Source: Candida dubliniensis CD36 (lineage: Eukaryota > Ascomycota > Pichiomycetes > Serinales > Debaryomycetaceae). From it: a DNA stretch of 64,000 nt. The stretch covers positions 1,550,001-1,614,000 of the forward strand of contig NC_012867.1 of NCBI RefSeq assembly GCF_000026945.1. Reading direction: 5' to 3'. The notes beneath the pieces are model-generated. The model was not told the DNA's origin. It searched no databases and saw only the letters and a program-made list of their open reading frames with translations. This document shows, one piece after another, positions 50,305-59,489 of this stretch (positions within the stretch are counted from its first letter, which is position 1; each line of letters begins with the position of its first letter). The position numbers and the translations under genes are program-made.

Positions 50305-50756
50305 ATGGTATGTACTTCACCTGTTAATTTTGCTTTATATCAAATTAGTTACTAACATGGCATTGCCACAAATTTCTTTAGTCTTCTTCGTCAACCAAAC
50401 TATCGATAAATAAAAAAACCAAAATGTCAGATTTGATAAATTTCCGTATTAAAATAATAACAATAGATAATAGAACTTATTTGGGTACTTTATTGTCGTT
50501 TGATAAACATATGAATTTGGTGTTGTCTGATACTGAAGAGTCAAGAATTACCAAGAAATCATATAGTCAATTAAAGAAACACACACCCAACGTTGAACCA
50601 GTGTACGAGAAGAGAAATTTAGGATTGATTATCTTACGAGGCGATCAAGTTGTCAGTTTCACTATAGAAAGCAATGCTCCACTCACTGATGTCAAGAGTA
50701 GATTAGATCGACCAATCAAAAAACCAGTAAGTAGAATGAAAAAAATCATTGCGTGA
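50305..50756 (+). CDS. SMB1: Core spliceosomal Sm protein B
   Basis: SmB, one of the seven Sm-ring proteins on U1, U2, U4 and U5 snRNAs. Two exons: the first is only the ATG (50305-50307), the second 50382-50756; join gives 125 aa starting MSSSSTKLSINKKTKMSDL. Sm1 motif FRIKIITIDNRTYLGTLLSFDKHMNLVLSD and Sm2 motif NLGLIILRGDQVVSF are complete. Reading from the ATG at 50424 would lose 15 residues before the Sm fold; the extension resembles the SSxxx start of yeast and human SmB (KSSKMLQHIDYRM). The C-terminal tail is short (about 30 residues, basic) compared with S. cerevisiae. Confidence 0.9.
50308..50381 (+). other. Spliceosomal intron of SMB1
   Basis: 74-bp intron with donor GTATGT (50308-50313), perfect branch site TACTAAC (50350-50356) and acceptor TTTAG (ending 50381). 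It separates the start codon from the rest of the coding sequence. Confidence 0.92.
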
Positions 50757-50956
50757 ATATATTGAACATATTATGTATACAGCATTTGCCAGTGCTATAA
50801 GTATAAATATAACTAGAACTGTAGCCACAGTGGAGCGGGAAGGATTCAATGATTTGTTTTGGATGTTTATTTATCTCCCTCACGTTGTCCGTCTTCTACA
50901 CTAGTGTTCTTTTTTTTTATTATTGGTTTTGCTATTTTTATTGTCCTCTCCATTTC

Positions 50957-51616
50957 TTAACAACAACCACCGTTATTCTTATTCTTCTTTTCTTGAGGTG
51001 CAGGAGTTAATGAAATAGTTGGTCCACCAGCAGTGTTGGTTTGCTTGGAATCATTGTTTTCTAATTGATGCTTTGAAATCATTTCGTAGATATTCTTCAA
51101 TAATTGATGGAAACTCAAATCAACATTATCACTACTCAAAGCACTTGCCTCGGTGAATAGTAAATTGTTTTCCATGGCAAAATTTTTAGCTTCTTCAGTT
51201 GGAACTGCTCTTAAATGATCCAAATCAGATTTATTACCAACTAATTCAATTATAATATTCGCATCAGCATGTTCTTTCAATTCTTTCAACCAACGGCTAA
51301 CACTTTCGTAACTTTCTGTTTTTGCAATGTCATACACAATCAAAGCCCCAACAGCTCCTCTATAATACGCACTAGTAATGGCTCTATATCTTTCTTGACC
51401 AGCAGTGTCCCAAATCTGTGCTTTAACTCGTTTACCATCAATTTCTAATGTTCTGGTAGCAAACTCAACACCAATAGTTGATCTGCTCTCCAAATTGAAC
51501 TCGTCACGAGTGAAACGTGATAACAAGTTAGATTTACCAACCCCTGAATCCCCAATCAACACTATTTTATATAAATATTCGTAATCGTAGGAATAATCGT
51601 CGCTGTTATCGGCCAT
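50957..51616 (-). CDS. YPT31: Rab11-type GTPase Ypt31
   Basis: 219 aa from the ATG at 51614-51616 ([17 protein letters not shown]). Rab GTPase for exit from the trans-Golgi and recycling. P-loop GDSGVGKS, effector [19 protein letters not shown] and the [12 protein letters not shown] motif are intact; the C-terminus ends GGCC, a geranylgeranylation site. N-terminus and switch regions match yeast Ypt31/Ypt32. The longer frame to 51628 starts at TTG. Stop is about 200 bp from the SMB1 stop, convergent. Confidence 0.94.
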   Translation of the reverse strand: MADNSDDYSYDYEYLYKIVLIGDSGVGKSNLLSRFTRDEFNLESRSTIGVEFATRTLEIDGKRVKAQIWDTAGQERYRAITSAYYRGAVGALIVYDIAKTESYESVSRWLKELKEHADANIIIELVGNKSDLDHLRAVPTEEAKNFAMENNLLFTEASALSSDNVDLSFHQLLKNIYEMISKHQLENNDSKQTNTAGGPTISLTPAPQEKKNKNNGGCC

Positions 51617-52326
51617 TATAATTGTCAAATTAGTTTGTGTTGTATTGTATCTCTTTTATTTTTTGAGAAAAGAAATGTTTCACTTATTAGGTATTAATTA
51701 AATCTGAATTTTGAGTTATCTCTCTTTTTCTTAATGTAGTTTTCCTTCCCCTGCTTTCAGATTTTGGAATTAAATGGTTCTGATCTGGTTTCTGTAAATC
51801 GTTGAAGTTTGAATTTTTTTTTTTTTCTCTCTCTCTGGTGTAAGGTTGGTGTGTGTTAGAGAAAGGTGGTGTACGTGTACGATATGGCTATTTTATCCAA
51901 AGTAATATAAATATAGAGAAGGTAAAAAAAAAAAAAAAAAGAAAAAGTTTTCATTGAGAATTAAAATTCATTGTACGACACATTTTGTCGTGTACCTCCG
52001 ATAGATTTAATCAGCCACACACACACACACACATCCATATTATCGTTGTAGTACATTCCACATTCCTAAAGTACCATATACAAATACATGTTACATATAT
52101 TGAAAATATTTTACAACATATAAAATTTAATGTCTATAATAAACTAAAATGTATCCAAACACACAAAAACAAAAATATAGGCAGACATGTATGCACTTGC
52201 CCAGGATAGTGTGGACATAACATAATATAACGTAATACAATACCGAATTAAACTAAACTAAACTAAACCAACCCAAGTTCAAGCCAACCAAAGATGTAAA
52301 TGTCACGACTCTAAGCTTTCTCCCCT
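51617..52326. other. Intergenic, YPT31 promoter
   Basis: Has a T run near 51817-51828, an A run near 51925-51941, an (AC)n repeat near 52014-52033 and three copies of CTAAA at 52251-52265. No gene supported. Confidence 0.5.
52014..52033. repeat. (AC)n dinucleotide repeat
   Basis: About ten AC units in intergenic DNA, a likely polymorphic microsatellite. Confidence 0.85.
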
Positions 52327-54915
52327 TTATTGTCTGGGATCAAAATCATTGATTAATAAACCAGATGGTTGCAAAGTCATAAAATCAACAATGTTTGCCC
52401 CAGCTGCAAGTGAGTGTTCTGTCTCGCTAGTTTTCGGTTTGCCTTTTCGAGTTGGATAATTTTCTTCTCTTATCACTTTATTAATAAATGAAGTGACACA
52501 GACTTCTTCCAATCCAAGCAACTGTTTGAATTCATTTCTTGTCTTTGTGATATCAGTGATGGAATTCCCCCATTGAAGAATATCTCCATGGATTTGTTTC
52601 ATTCTATCAATGCCCGAATCAACCACCAAATACTTGTACAACTTGTTAAGACGAAGTTGCAAATATGTTATAACACGAATCAAGTAACTGCTCATCGACT
52701 TTAATTCATTCAAGATAGGCTCATACAACTCAGGTGGTAAGCAGTTGTTAATTGGATGTTCTAATTCTTCAACAAAAATGTCATAATCATTATCGGAAGC
52801 AAAAACATCCAACATTAACGGACTATCGAAATCTCTCAAGAAAAAGAACTTCACTTGAGGAAAGATAGCAAACAACGATTTCTTGAACACTTTGTAGAAT
52901 AAATACAACATTTTCTCTAATGGATCGCTTTTCTTTCTTGAGCCTATGAGTCGAGCAGGGAAAAATCGCACCCATCTATAAATCATTTGAAACAACAATT
53001 CTTCTTGGGAATTAATATCAGACAAAGTGTTGTTGATTTCAGAAATATAATGGTTCAAGCAATCATTAGTAAAACTAAGTAAATGGCTATAGTTTGACTC
53101 CACAAAACTCACCATTTCTTGTGCCCCACCTGCTGTGTTAGTGGAATTGTGATGATGCAACAATGGGATAATCAACTCACCAAATCTTACCAATAATTGT
53201 TGATATTCTTTCAAAAAGTTGGAGTCATATCCGGGCAAATAAATAGACATAACAATATTCACCATCAATTTTTTATGTGTTGGGATCAATACTTTAGTAT
53301 TAGGATCGATTTTTTCATAAGCAATATCATTGTGTTTGAAAATACTAAATAACCCATTTCTAAAGCAAATAATCGAATTCAACGTTGCTTGTGTATCATA
53401 AACCGACATTAAACTTAATATATAACTCACTGAACCTGTCAAGTCGGGATCAGTATTTTCATCATTTAAAACTATTCCTAATCCTTTTATAGTGTAGGCA
53501 TAATATTGTAGTGAACGGTTCGTACAGTCAGTCCGGATATGGGCTAATTGCAAACTTCTTGAATTTGGTGTTAGTGATCCACTGTTCTGTAAATGCTTAT
53601 TCGAATCACTGAAACAATTTGTAATCAAAAAATTTGTCGTTAAATTAAGCAAACAATAAAACATCAAGTCAGACGTGAATGCTTTATAAATAAATGAATT
53701 GAGCCACGTGGAGTATATATCTCGAATTTGTGATAATCCCAGGGTACCCTTTAGTATCATTGGACCTATTGTTTTAAGAAGTTGTTTCAATCTTGCATCA
53801 TAATCGACTGCTGGATGGGATGTATATTTGAAATTAACCGGTAAATTTAAAGAATTTGGTAATGAATTACCACTGGTCGACTGAGAACGAGAGTGTTTCA
53901 TATTAAAAGCATTGGAAACAGCAGATCGTTCTAATGGAGTTGAAAACCGACTTGGAGAATTGGTTGCGGGAAAATCAGCAGAGTCAGGGTATGCTGGAAA
54001 CAAAATTTGGAATTCGTTTCCCTCAGGCAATAAATTAACTCTGGATTCATTATTGCTTCTTGGCACAGGCAGTGGCTCAGCATCTTCATTATTAACTATA
54101 ACAGAAGAAGCTGACGATGAAGACAGTGACGACGATGACGCCACCGCCGCTGCCAATGTATTGAAGTTTGTACCAATATTGGGGACAGAATGGTGTTGGC
54201 GTTGTTGCTGAAACACTTCCCCATTCGTCAAACCTGTGGAAGAACCTGCAACCAGAACAGACGGAACCGAAGAACTTGATTTTGCTTGTCCATAACTAAA
54301 TGAAGTAGCCGCACGTGACTTTTTCGGTTTTAAGACTTTTTTATTCGTTTTCAAAGGTTGTTGGTCATTTGCTTCTGAGTCACTCTCCTGTAGTTGATGT
54401 GGTTGTTGTTCCTGTTGTTGTTCTTGCAGTTCCTGTAAAAGTTTTGCCTTCTTGAACTCATTCAATTGATCTTCTGTATAATCCAAATATGCACATTTCA
54501 CCCTATGCTTAATACAATTGGTACAGCTAGGTAAATTCTCTAAACATTTAACTCGCCTTTCTTTACAATTTGCGCATCCTAACTTAGAATTCTTATGCTT
54601 CCGCCTTTTTGATTTCTTGCCTAACTCTTTGGGGGCGTCATTGTTGTTATTGTTGTTGACGATGTTTGCCGTGGTACTTTTTGCGGCAGATTTTCTTTTG
54701 GATTTACTTAACTGTTTGGATAGTATAGCTTGTTCGTCCAAAGTTAAAGGGTTCCCTGATGATTGAGCCATACTAGTCTTGTTTTGAGTCTTTGGTAATT
54801 GTGAATTAGAACTTGATGTATTAGATGACATTTCATTCTGGTTTTGTGTCGAAGAATGAGTCAAAGATGTCTGGTGCTGGGAATGACTATCTAGTAATGG
54901 AGGTGACTCTCCCAT
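52327..54915 (-). CDS. Zn2Cys6 fungal transcription factor
   Basis: 862 aa. Binuclear zinc cluster near residues 114-141 with Cys114, 117, 124, 131, 134 and 141 (CANCKERRVKC, CTNCIKHRVKC), flanked by a basic arm KKSKRRKHKNSK and a Glu/Gln coiled-coil linker. Residues 150-370 are disordered and Ser-rich. The C-terminal half is a helical regulatory domain (LMSVYDTQATLNSIICFRNGLFSIF; LFQMIYRWVRFFPARLIG) seen in Upc2- and Uga3-like regulators. The next gene on the same strand shares this second half. Target genes unknown; I do not assign a name. Confidence 0.85.
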   Translation of the reverse strand: MGESPPLLDSHSQHQTSLTHSSTQNQNEMSSNTSSSNSQLPKTQNKTSMAQSSGNPLTLDEQAILSKQLSKSKRKSAAKSTTANIVNNNNNNDAPKELGKKSKRRKHKNSKLGCANCKERRVKCLENLPSCTNCIKHRVKCAYLDYTEDQLNEFKKAKLLQELQEQQQEQQPHQLQESDSEANDQQPLKTNKKVLKPKKSRAATSFSYGQAKSSSSVPSVLVAGSSTGLTNGEVFQQQRQHHSVPNIGTNFNTLAAAVASSSSLSSSSASSVIVNNEDAEPLPVPRSNNESRVNLLPEGNEFQILFPAYPDSADFPATNSPSRFSTPLERSAVSNAFNMKHSRSQSTSGNSLPNSLNLPVNFKYTSHPAVDYDARLKQLLKTIGPMILKGTLGLSQIRDIYSTWLNSFIYKAFTSDLMFYCLLNLTTNFLITNCFSDSNKHLQNSGSLTPNSRSLQLAHIRTDCTNRSLQYYAYTIKGLGIVLNDENTDPDLTGSVSYILSLMSVYDTQATLNSIICFRNGLFSIFKHNDIAYEKIDPNTKVLIPTHKKLMVNIVMSIYLPGYDSNFLKEYQQLLVRFGELIIPLLHHHNSTNTAGGAQEMVSFVESNYSHLLSFTNDCLNHYISEINNTLSDINSQEELLFQMIYRWVRFFPARLIGSRKKSDPLEKMLYLFYKVFKKSLFAIFPQVKFFFLRDFDSPLMLDVFASDNDYDIFVEELEHPINNCLPPELYEPILNELKSMSSYLIRVITYLQLRLNKLYKYLVVDSGIDRMKQIHGDILQWGNSITDITKTRNEFKQLLGLEEVCVTSFINKVIREENYPTRKGKPKTSETEHSLAAGANIVDFMTLQPSGLLINDFDPRQ

Positions 54916-57683
54916 ATAACAACTTACTCAATCAACGTTTGGATCCGTAGAATAAAGTTTAAACAAACTTGTTGTTGTCTATAAGTATTCTTGTATATGA
55001 TGATACGGCTAAATGGGATGAAAAAAGGGACAATTTAGGGAGTCAAATTTATGTGCCAAGGTTTGAAGGTAGACTATCCTTAAAGCGTTGTATTTCCAAT
55101 GGAAAATGTGGCAATGACTTGCTTCGCTTAAATTTGGGGCCTGGCTTGGAGAAAAGACAAATAAAAGCGATCAAATGTAAACTGATTGCGCGGTGACTGA
55201 TAGATTTTCAACTAACAAAAATTGATCCATAAATTATAATACATATAAACGTATATATATATTATTATTATTAATATTATTACTATTGTTATTATTGTTA
55301 CCCTGTTTTAGACTCTGGAAATTTATTCCTTGGTATTATTATTCCTTTAGTTCTTGTTGTTGTTATTCTTGTTTTTGGGGGAGACCTGGTTTATTTTTTA
55401 TTTTTTTTTCTTGTTTTTATTTTAGAGAAAATTGACAGAAGAAGGGGAAGGAAAGAAAAAGGTTAGTATTTATTTACTAATAGGATGATGATGGTGGTTG
55501 TGGTGATTGTGATAGGTATGAGAATTTTAAATACAATTCAATTTTCTTTTTCTGCTTTTTTTTTTTTTTCTTTTTCTTTTTTTTGTTTTAACCACAAAAA
55601 ACTAAAGGAGTCACTAAACTAACCAATTTTCTTGGACAGTTTATGCAAGCAACAATGAATTACGTGATTCAATGTATCTTTCGCAGCTTGGTTTAGTACA
55701 AGAATGTTGGCTATTGTCTAGGATATGCTAGCCCAACCCAACCAAATCCAACGAATTCAAAATTAACCAAGAAAGTGTGAAATCTGTTATCGCCTTTTAA
55801 GCGAGGTGACCGTATTTAATTGTTGAAATGGTGACTAATTCAGAAACCTACAAACTTTACAGTCTCGGCAAGAAAACCAGACTGATAAGGGCTGTTTTAT
55901 ATTGCAGTACAATTGATTCAAGGTTGTGATTACACCACCTTAAGTTATTGTTGTAATTATTTTTGTTTCAGTGGTAGTCTTATTGTTGTTAAAAATGCTA
56001 ACAATGGTGAATCTTAAATTTTTGAGCTCTTAACCAGTTTGCAATAAAAACTGTTGATACAAATAATGAAAATATGAAAATAAGGAAAAGTGGAAGTAAC
56101 AGAATAACGACGGATAGAAGGCGAACTAAAAATAAAATAATAGATTCTCTTTGTTGTTCAAGAACAAACGCTTGAAGAATATGGTTGTTTTATTTTGTAA
56201 TAAACAAAAGAGATTACTTATAAGAAGTGTAAGGTTCAAGGATATAATAGAAATGTGATTGTTTGGGAACCAATACAAAGTGACAATGGATGAATTACTA
56301 AGAAAGTAAAAAAAAAAAAAAAGAGCCAAAAGGGGGAGGAGGAGGGGGGTACAGAGCGATGAGAGACACATTGCTACTAGATAAGGTTATTGATAAATAT
56401 CAGTGAAAAAGTTTTGAATAACCTAAAGAACGATCCCCTTCAAATTCTTCTAGCTGCATAATTTCGTGTCAATGTGGATGTTTTATTCTTCTTGGTAGGT
56501 ACTATCGAGTTTTAAACAAGACTATAATTGCGTGCTGTTTCATTTAGAGATTTTTAGTACTATTATTAGTTGTAGACAAATTTTTAGAAATAAAAAATTT
56601 ATGGTAATCAATCAAATTAGATGAATTTGGGGGAACCTAAGAAGTTTGGCACCATAAAGACGCAGTCATAAACGATTGGTTAGAATACAATCATTTATAT
56701 TTCTTTTTTTTTTTCCGTCTCTGATGTTTAGTAATTTCTGCAACTTGGTTTGAAATAGTACATGACAAACTACTGACCCTATCCAATGCGCTTATGTAAC
56801 AAGCACTTCGTTTCGCCGAATTAAAGGACAGGGAACATAAAACACTAGACGAGATAATACCCGCCATGACTGAATCCGACCCGACTTCCATTTACTACCA
56901 CACCCTCTATATTATTATTGAGAATCACTAACTTGTTGTCGATCCTATACATTTAGTTTGCCTATTGTCTTTGGTTTTTGTTTGTGTTTGTTATCTATGT
57001 TCTAGAGACAAAGGAAGCAAAAAAAAAAAAAAAAGAAAACAACCAACCAGCACGTGCAATTTTCTCAAAATCTCTTGAATTAATGATGAAAGGTCACTAA
57101 TCCTTGTAAAATTAAGACTCAACAGGGCGCACGAGAGTAAAACTAGGCACACCTAATCGATCTTGTCGTGACTTTAAAAATGGATATTGTGATAGCTGGT
57201 TTTTTTAGTCCAGGTTTTTCCTAAAACTTACATTGACATATTCATAATAGAAGTAGGATAAGTGTACGGCATCAAGGAAAGATTCTCTAAAGATAAGCTA
57301 TACCGTGTTTTGTGTAATAGTCAAAATAGTCCAAAACCTAAGCTGACAACTACCAACCACATTAGTCAATATCTTCTTGTGTTTATAGGTAAATATATGG
57401 TAACAGCCTGTGAAGGGGCTTGCGTATTTAAGCGAAAGTATATTCTCAGTTTATGCGGTATCGTGTGTAAAACACTAGACTACGTGTATTGGAGCCACCG
57501 CCTCTGTTACATAAGCCTTGAAAGATCTTTCCTTTTAGTGGCTTGTTAATATCTTGTTCGACGTTTTAGGCACTAATATCAGTCAACAATAGGTTTAGTC
57601 AGAGACTATTTATTTAGTCTTGAAATTCATAATTGTTTATTTTTGTTATAGAGTCATCGCATTCATCTAGTACAATTTGATAT
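54916..57683. other. 2.8-kb promoter region of the Zn2Cys6 gene
   Basis: Large AT-rich gap. Simple sequence includes (TAT/ATT)n near 55253-55301, T runs near 55561-55571, a G-rich block at 56331-56350 and A runs near 57019-57034. Open frames at 54969-55196, 56126-56371 and 57262-57549 lack ATG or protein-like sequence. A long promoter is typical for Candida morphogenesis regulators; function is inference. Confidence 0.45.
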
Positions 57684-59489
57684 TTAACTATCTTGTTCGG
57701 TATTCATATACGGTTCTTGCTTTCTCAATTCTTCAAAATTCATAATCCAAGTTAGCTTCTCGTCATTACTCAAATTATTTTCTATTAATCCATTCTCTTC
57801 TATTAGTCTTGTATAAACTGGTTCATAGTCGCTTAATAATTCAATCGACTGTTGCTGCAAAATTTGCAGCAGTGACAGCGATAGTCGTAGTAGCAGTTGC
57901 TGTTGTTGTTGTTGTTGTCTGTTATCTCTGCTGAATAGATCAGAATACGAGTCTTGCAAATGCTTATTAATGAGTTGAGAATACTGTTTAAACAAAGTAT
58001 TCACATATCCAAAACAACTCTTTTGTCGCTTCTGATGTTGATCATGATTCAAATACCCCATATTAATTCCGTGGAAGTTTATTTGTGCATCATTATAAAA
58101 CGAAGTTCTGAAATGTGCCAAATGATGATGATTGTAATTATACAACCATTGGCTATAATTAGTGTCATTATTAGTTATGTCTTGAATAAACCTGTTTATA
58201 TTTTGTAAATCATCAATTGACAACTGTACTGATTCCGGGAAATGCAAGAAATTTATTGGTTTCAACACATGATTATTGAATCTGTTGATGGGGACCTCAT
58301 TCACTGAACAACTAAATTGATCTAAATTTTCAAAATTATTAGTTAGTAAATTGTTCAATAATTGAAATCTCATTTTGAAAAATTTACAAACTTTTAAACA
58401 ATATTTACTGAAAATTTGTAAATTAATCAAACGTATTTTTTGTGAATCCAATTCTGCAAATTCAATTGATCGGGTAAAACACGATCCAAATGAATACAAG
58501 TTATAAAACAATGTTTTGGGGAAAAAATTATCTAGCAATTTACTTAATGCTTCATAATACATGGTAACAATTATTTCATATTGAAGGGTATTACTATTGT
58601 CGTAGTTTACAGCAAAAGTGGCCAACGAGTTTGTAGTAGCAGGAGTAGCATTGATGAGATTATGGTTAGTATTATCACTAAGTTTGTTATTGAATAAGTA
58701 TAGACTTGTTGGTAGAATAAGTAACCACTCCCGCAACAAATGTTTCAATAGTTTGGGATTATTATTGATATTATTGTTGGTATTATAAATCCCCATCAAT
58801 TTACTAACAAATTGGTTCAATGAATGAATGCTAGATAGTATACTGTTATTCAAAACATTTTTCAGTACTAGGTAACGTCTGAACTTATCTAGCATTTCTT
58901 TGAATTCCACTAAACACAGAAGGGAAGAATAACTGGGAAAGAAACTTGATTTGCTTGCCAAGATTAAACGTTCAATATACTCTTCTCTAAAATTGTCTTT
59001 ATGCTGTTTTCGAGCCGACTCAATAACTTGTATTGACAATTGAATTATACCATTTGAAAATGCAAAGGAAGTATGACTATCATCGTACAAAGAAATGTAG
59101 TTTAGTAAGATCGACCCTATTAATCCAATATACAAATCATCGGTATCATTAATGCTTTGTTTGTCCCTTCTATCAATTTTATCAACGACATCTTTTAAAC
59201 TTCTAATAGATATCAAATAAAATCGCAAATGTAGTTCATGGAATATCAATCGAATCTGGTAATTATGCACAAAAGAAAACGACTTATATGCATTGCACTC
59301 AAAGTAACAACAAGTCAAACTAAGTAAGCCATTAAAAACTAGTGGATGAACAATATTACCTAATAATTTGCTTGAAATAGTGTCGTTTAGAAATAAACGT
59401 TGGTTGGTATTGACAATTTGTGGGTAATCTAGTATATTGAAAGACTTTACACATTCTGACCCATTTTCAAGAAGACCATTCGGGGGCAT
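57684..59489 (-). CDS. Regulator-like protein lacking a zinc cluster, paralog of neighbour
   Basis: 601 aa. It aligns by eye with the C-terminal half of the Zn2Cys6 gene product at 52-55 kb: GSILLNYISLYDDSHTS versus ILSLMSVYDTQAT, LLREWLLILPTSLYLF versus IYRWVRFFPARLIG, YYEALSKLLDNFFPKTLFY versus YKVFKKSLFAIFPQVKFFF, and KYCLKVCKFFKMRFQLL versus YLIRVITYLQLRLNKL. There is no cysteine cluster or other DNA-binding motif, nor in the 230 bp upstream. A Gln run and several CTG codons (Ser) lie near residue 525. It may act as a co-regulator or dimer partner; alternatively its first exon is missing. Confidence 0.65.
   Translation of the reverse strand: MPPNGLLENGSECVKSFNILDYPQIVNTNQRLFLNDTISSKLLGNIVHPLVFNGLLSLTCCYFECNAYKSFSFVHNYQIRLIFHELHLRFYLISIRSLKDVVDKIDRRDKQSINDTDDLYIGLIGSILLNYISLYDDSHTSFAFSNGIIQLSIQVIESARKQHKDNFREEYIERLILASKSSFFPSYSSLLCLVEFKEMLDKFRRYLVLKNVLNNSILSSIHSLNQFVSKLMGIYNTNNNINNNPKLLKHLLREWLLILPTSLYLFNNKLSDNTNHNLINATPATTNSLATFAVNYDNSNTLQYEIIVTMYYEALSKLLDNFFPKTLFYNLYSFGSCFTRSIEFAELDSQKIRLINLQIFSKYCLKVCKFFKMRFQLLNNLLTNNFENLDQFSCSVNEVPINRFNNHVLKPINFLHFPESVQLSIDDLQNINRFIQDITNNDTNYSQWLYNYNHHHLAHFRTSFYNDAQINFHGINMGYLNHDQHQKRQKSCFGYVNTLFKQYSQLINKHLQDSYSDLFSRDNRQQQQQQQLLLRLSLSLLQILQQQSIELLSDYEPVYTRLIEENGLIENNLSNDEKLTWIMNFEELRKQEPYMNTEQDS

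Noticed and set aside
57262..57549. 95-codon frame between the two regulator genes
   Set aside because: Starts at GTG and has no protein family features.
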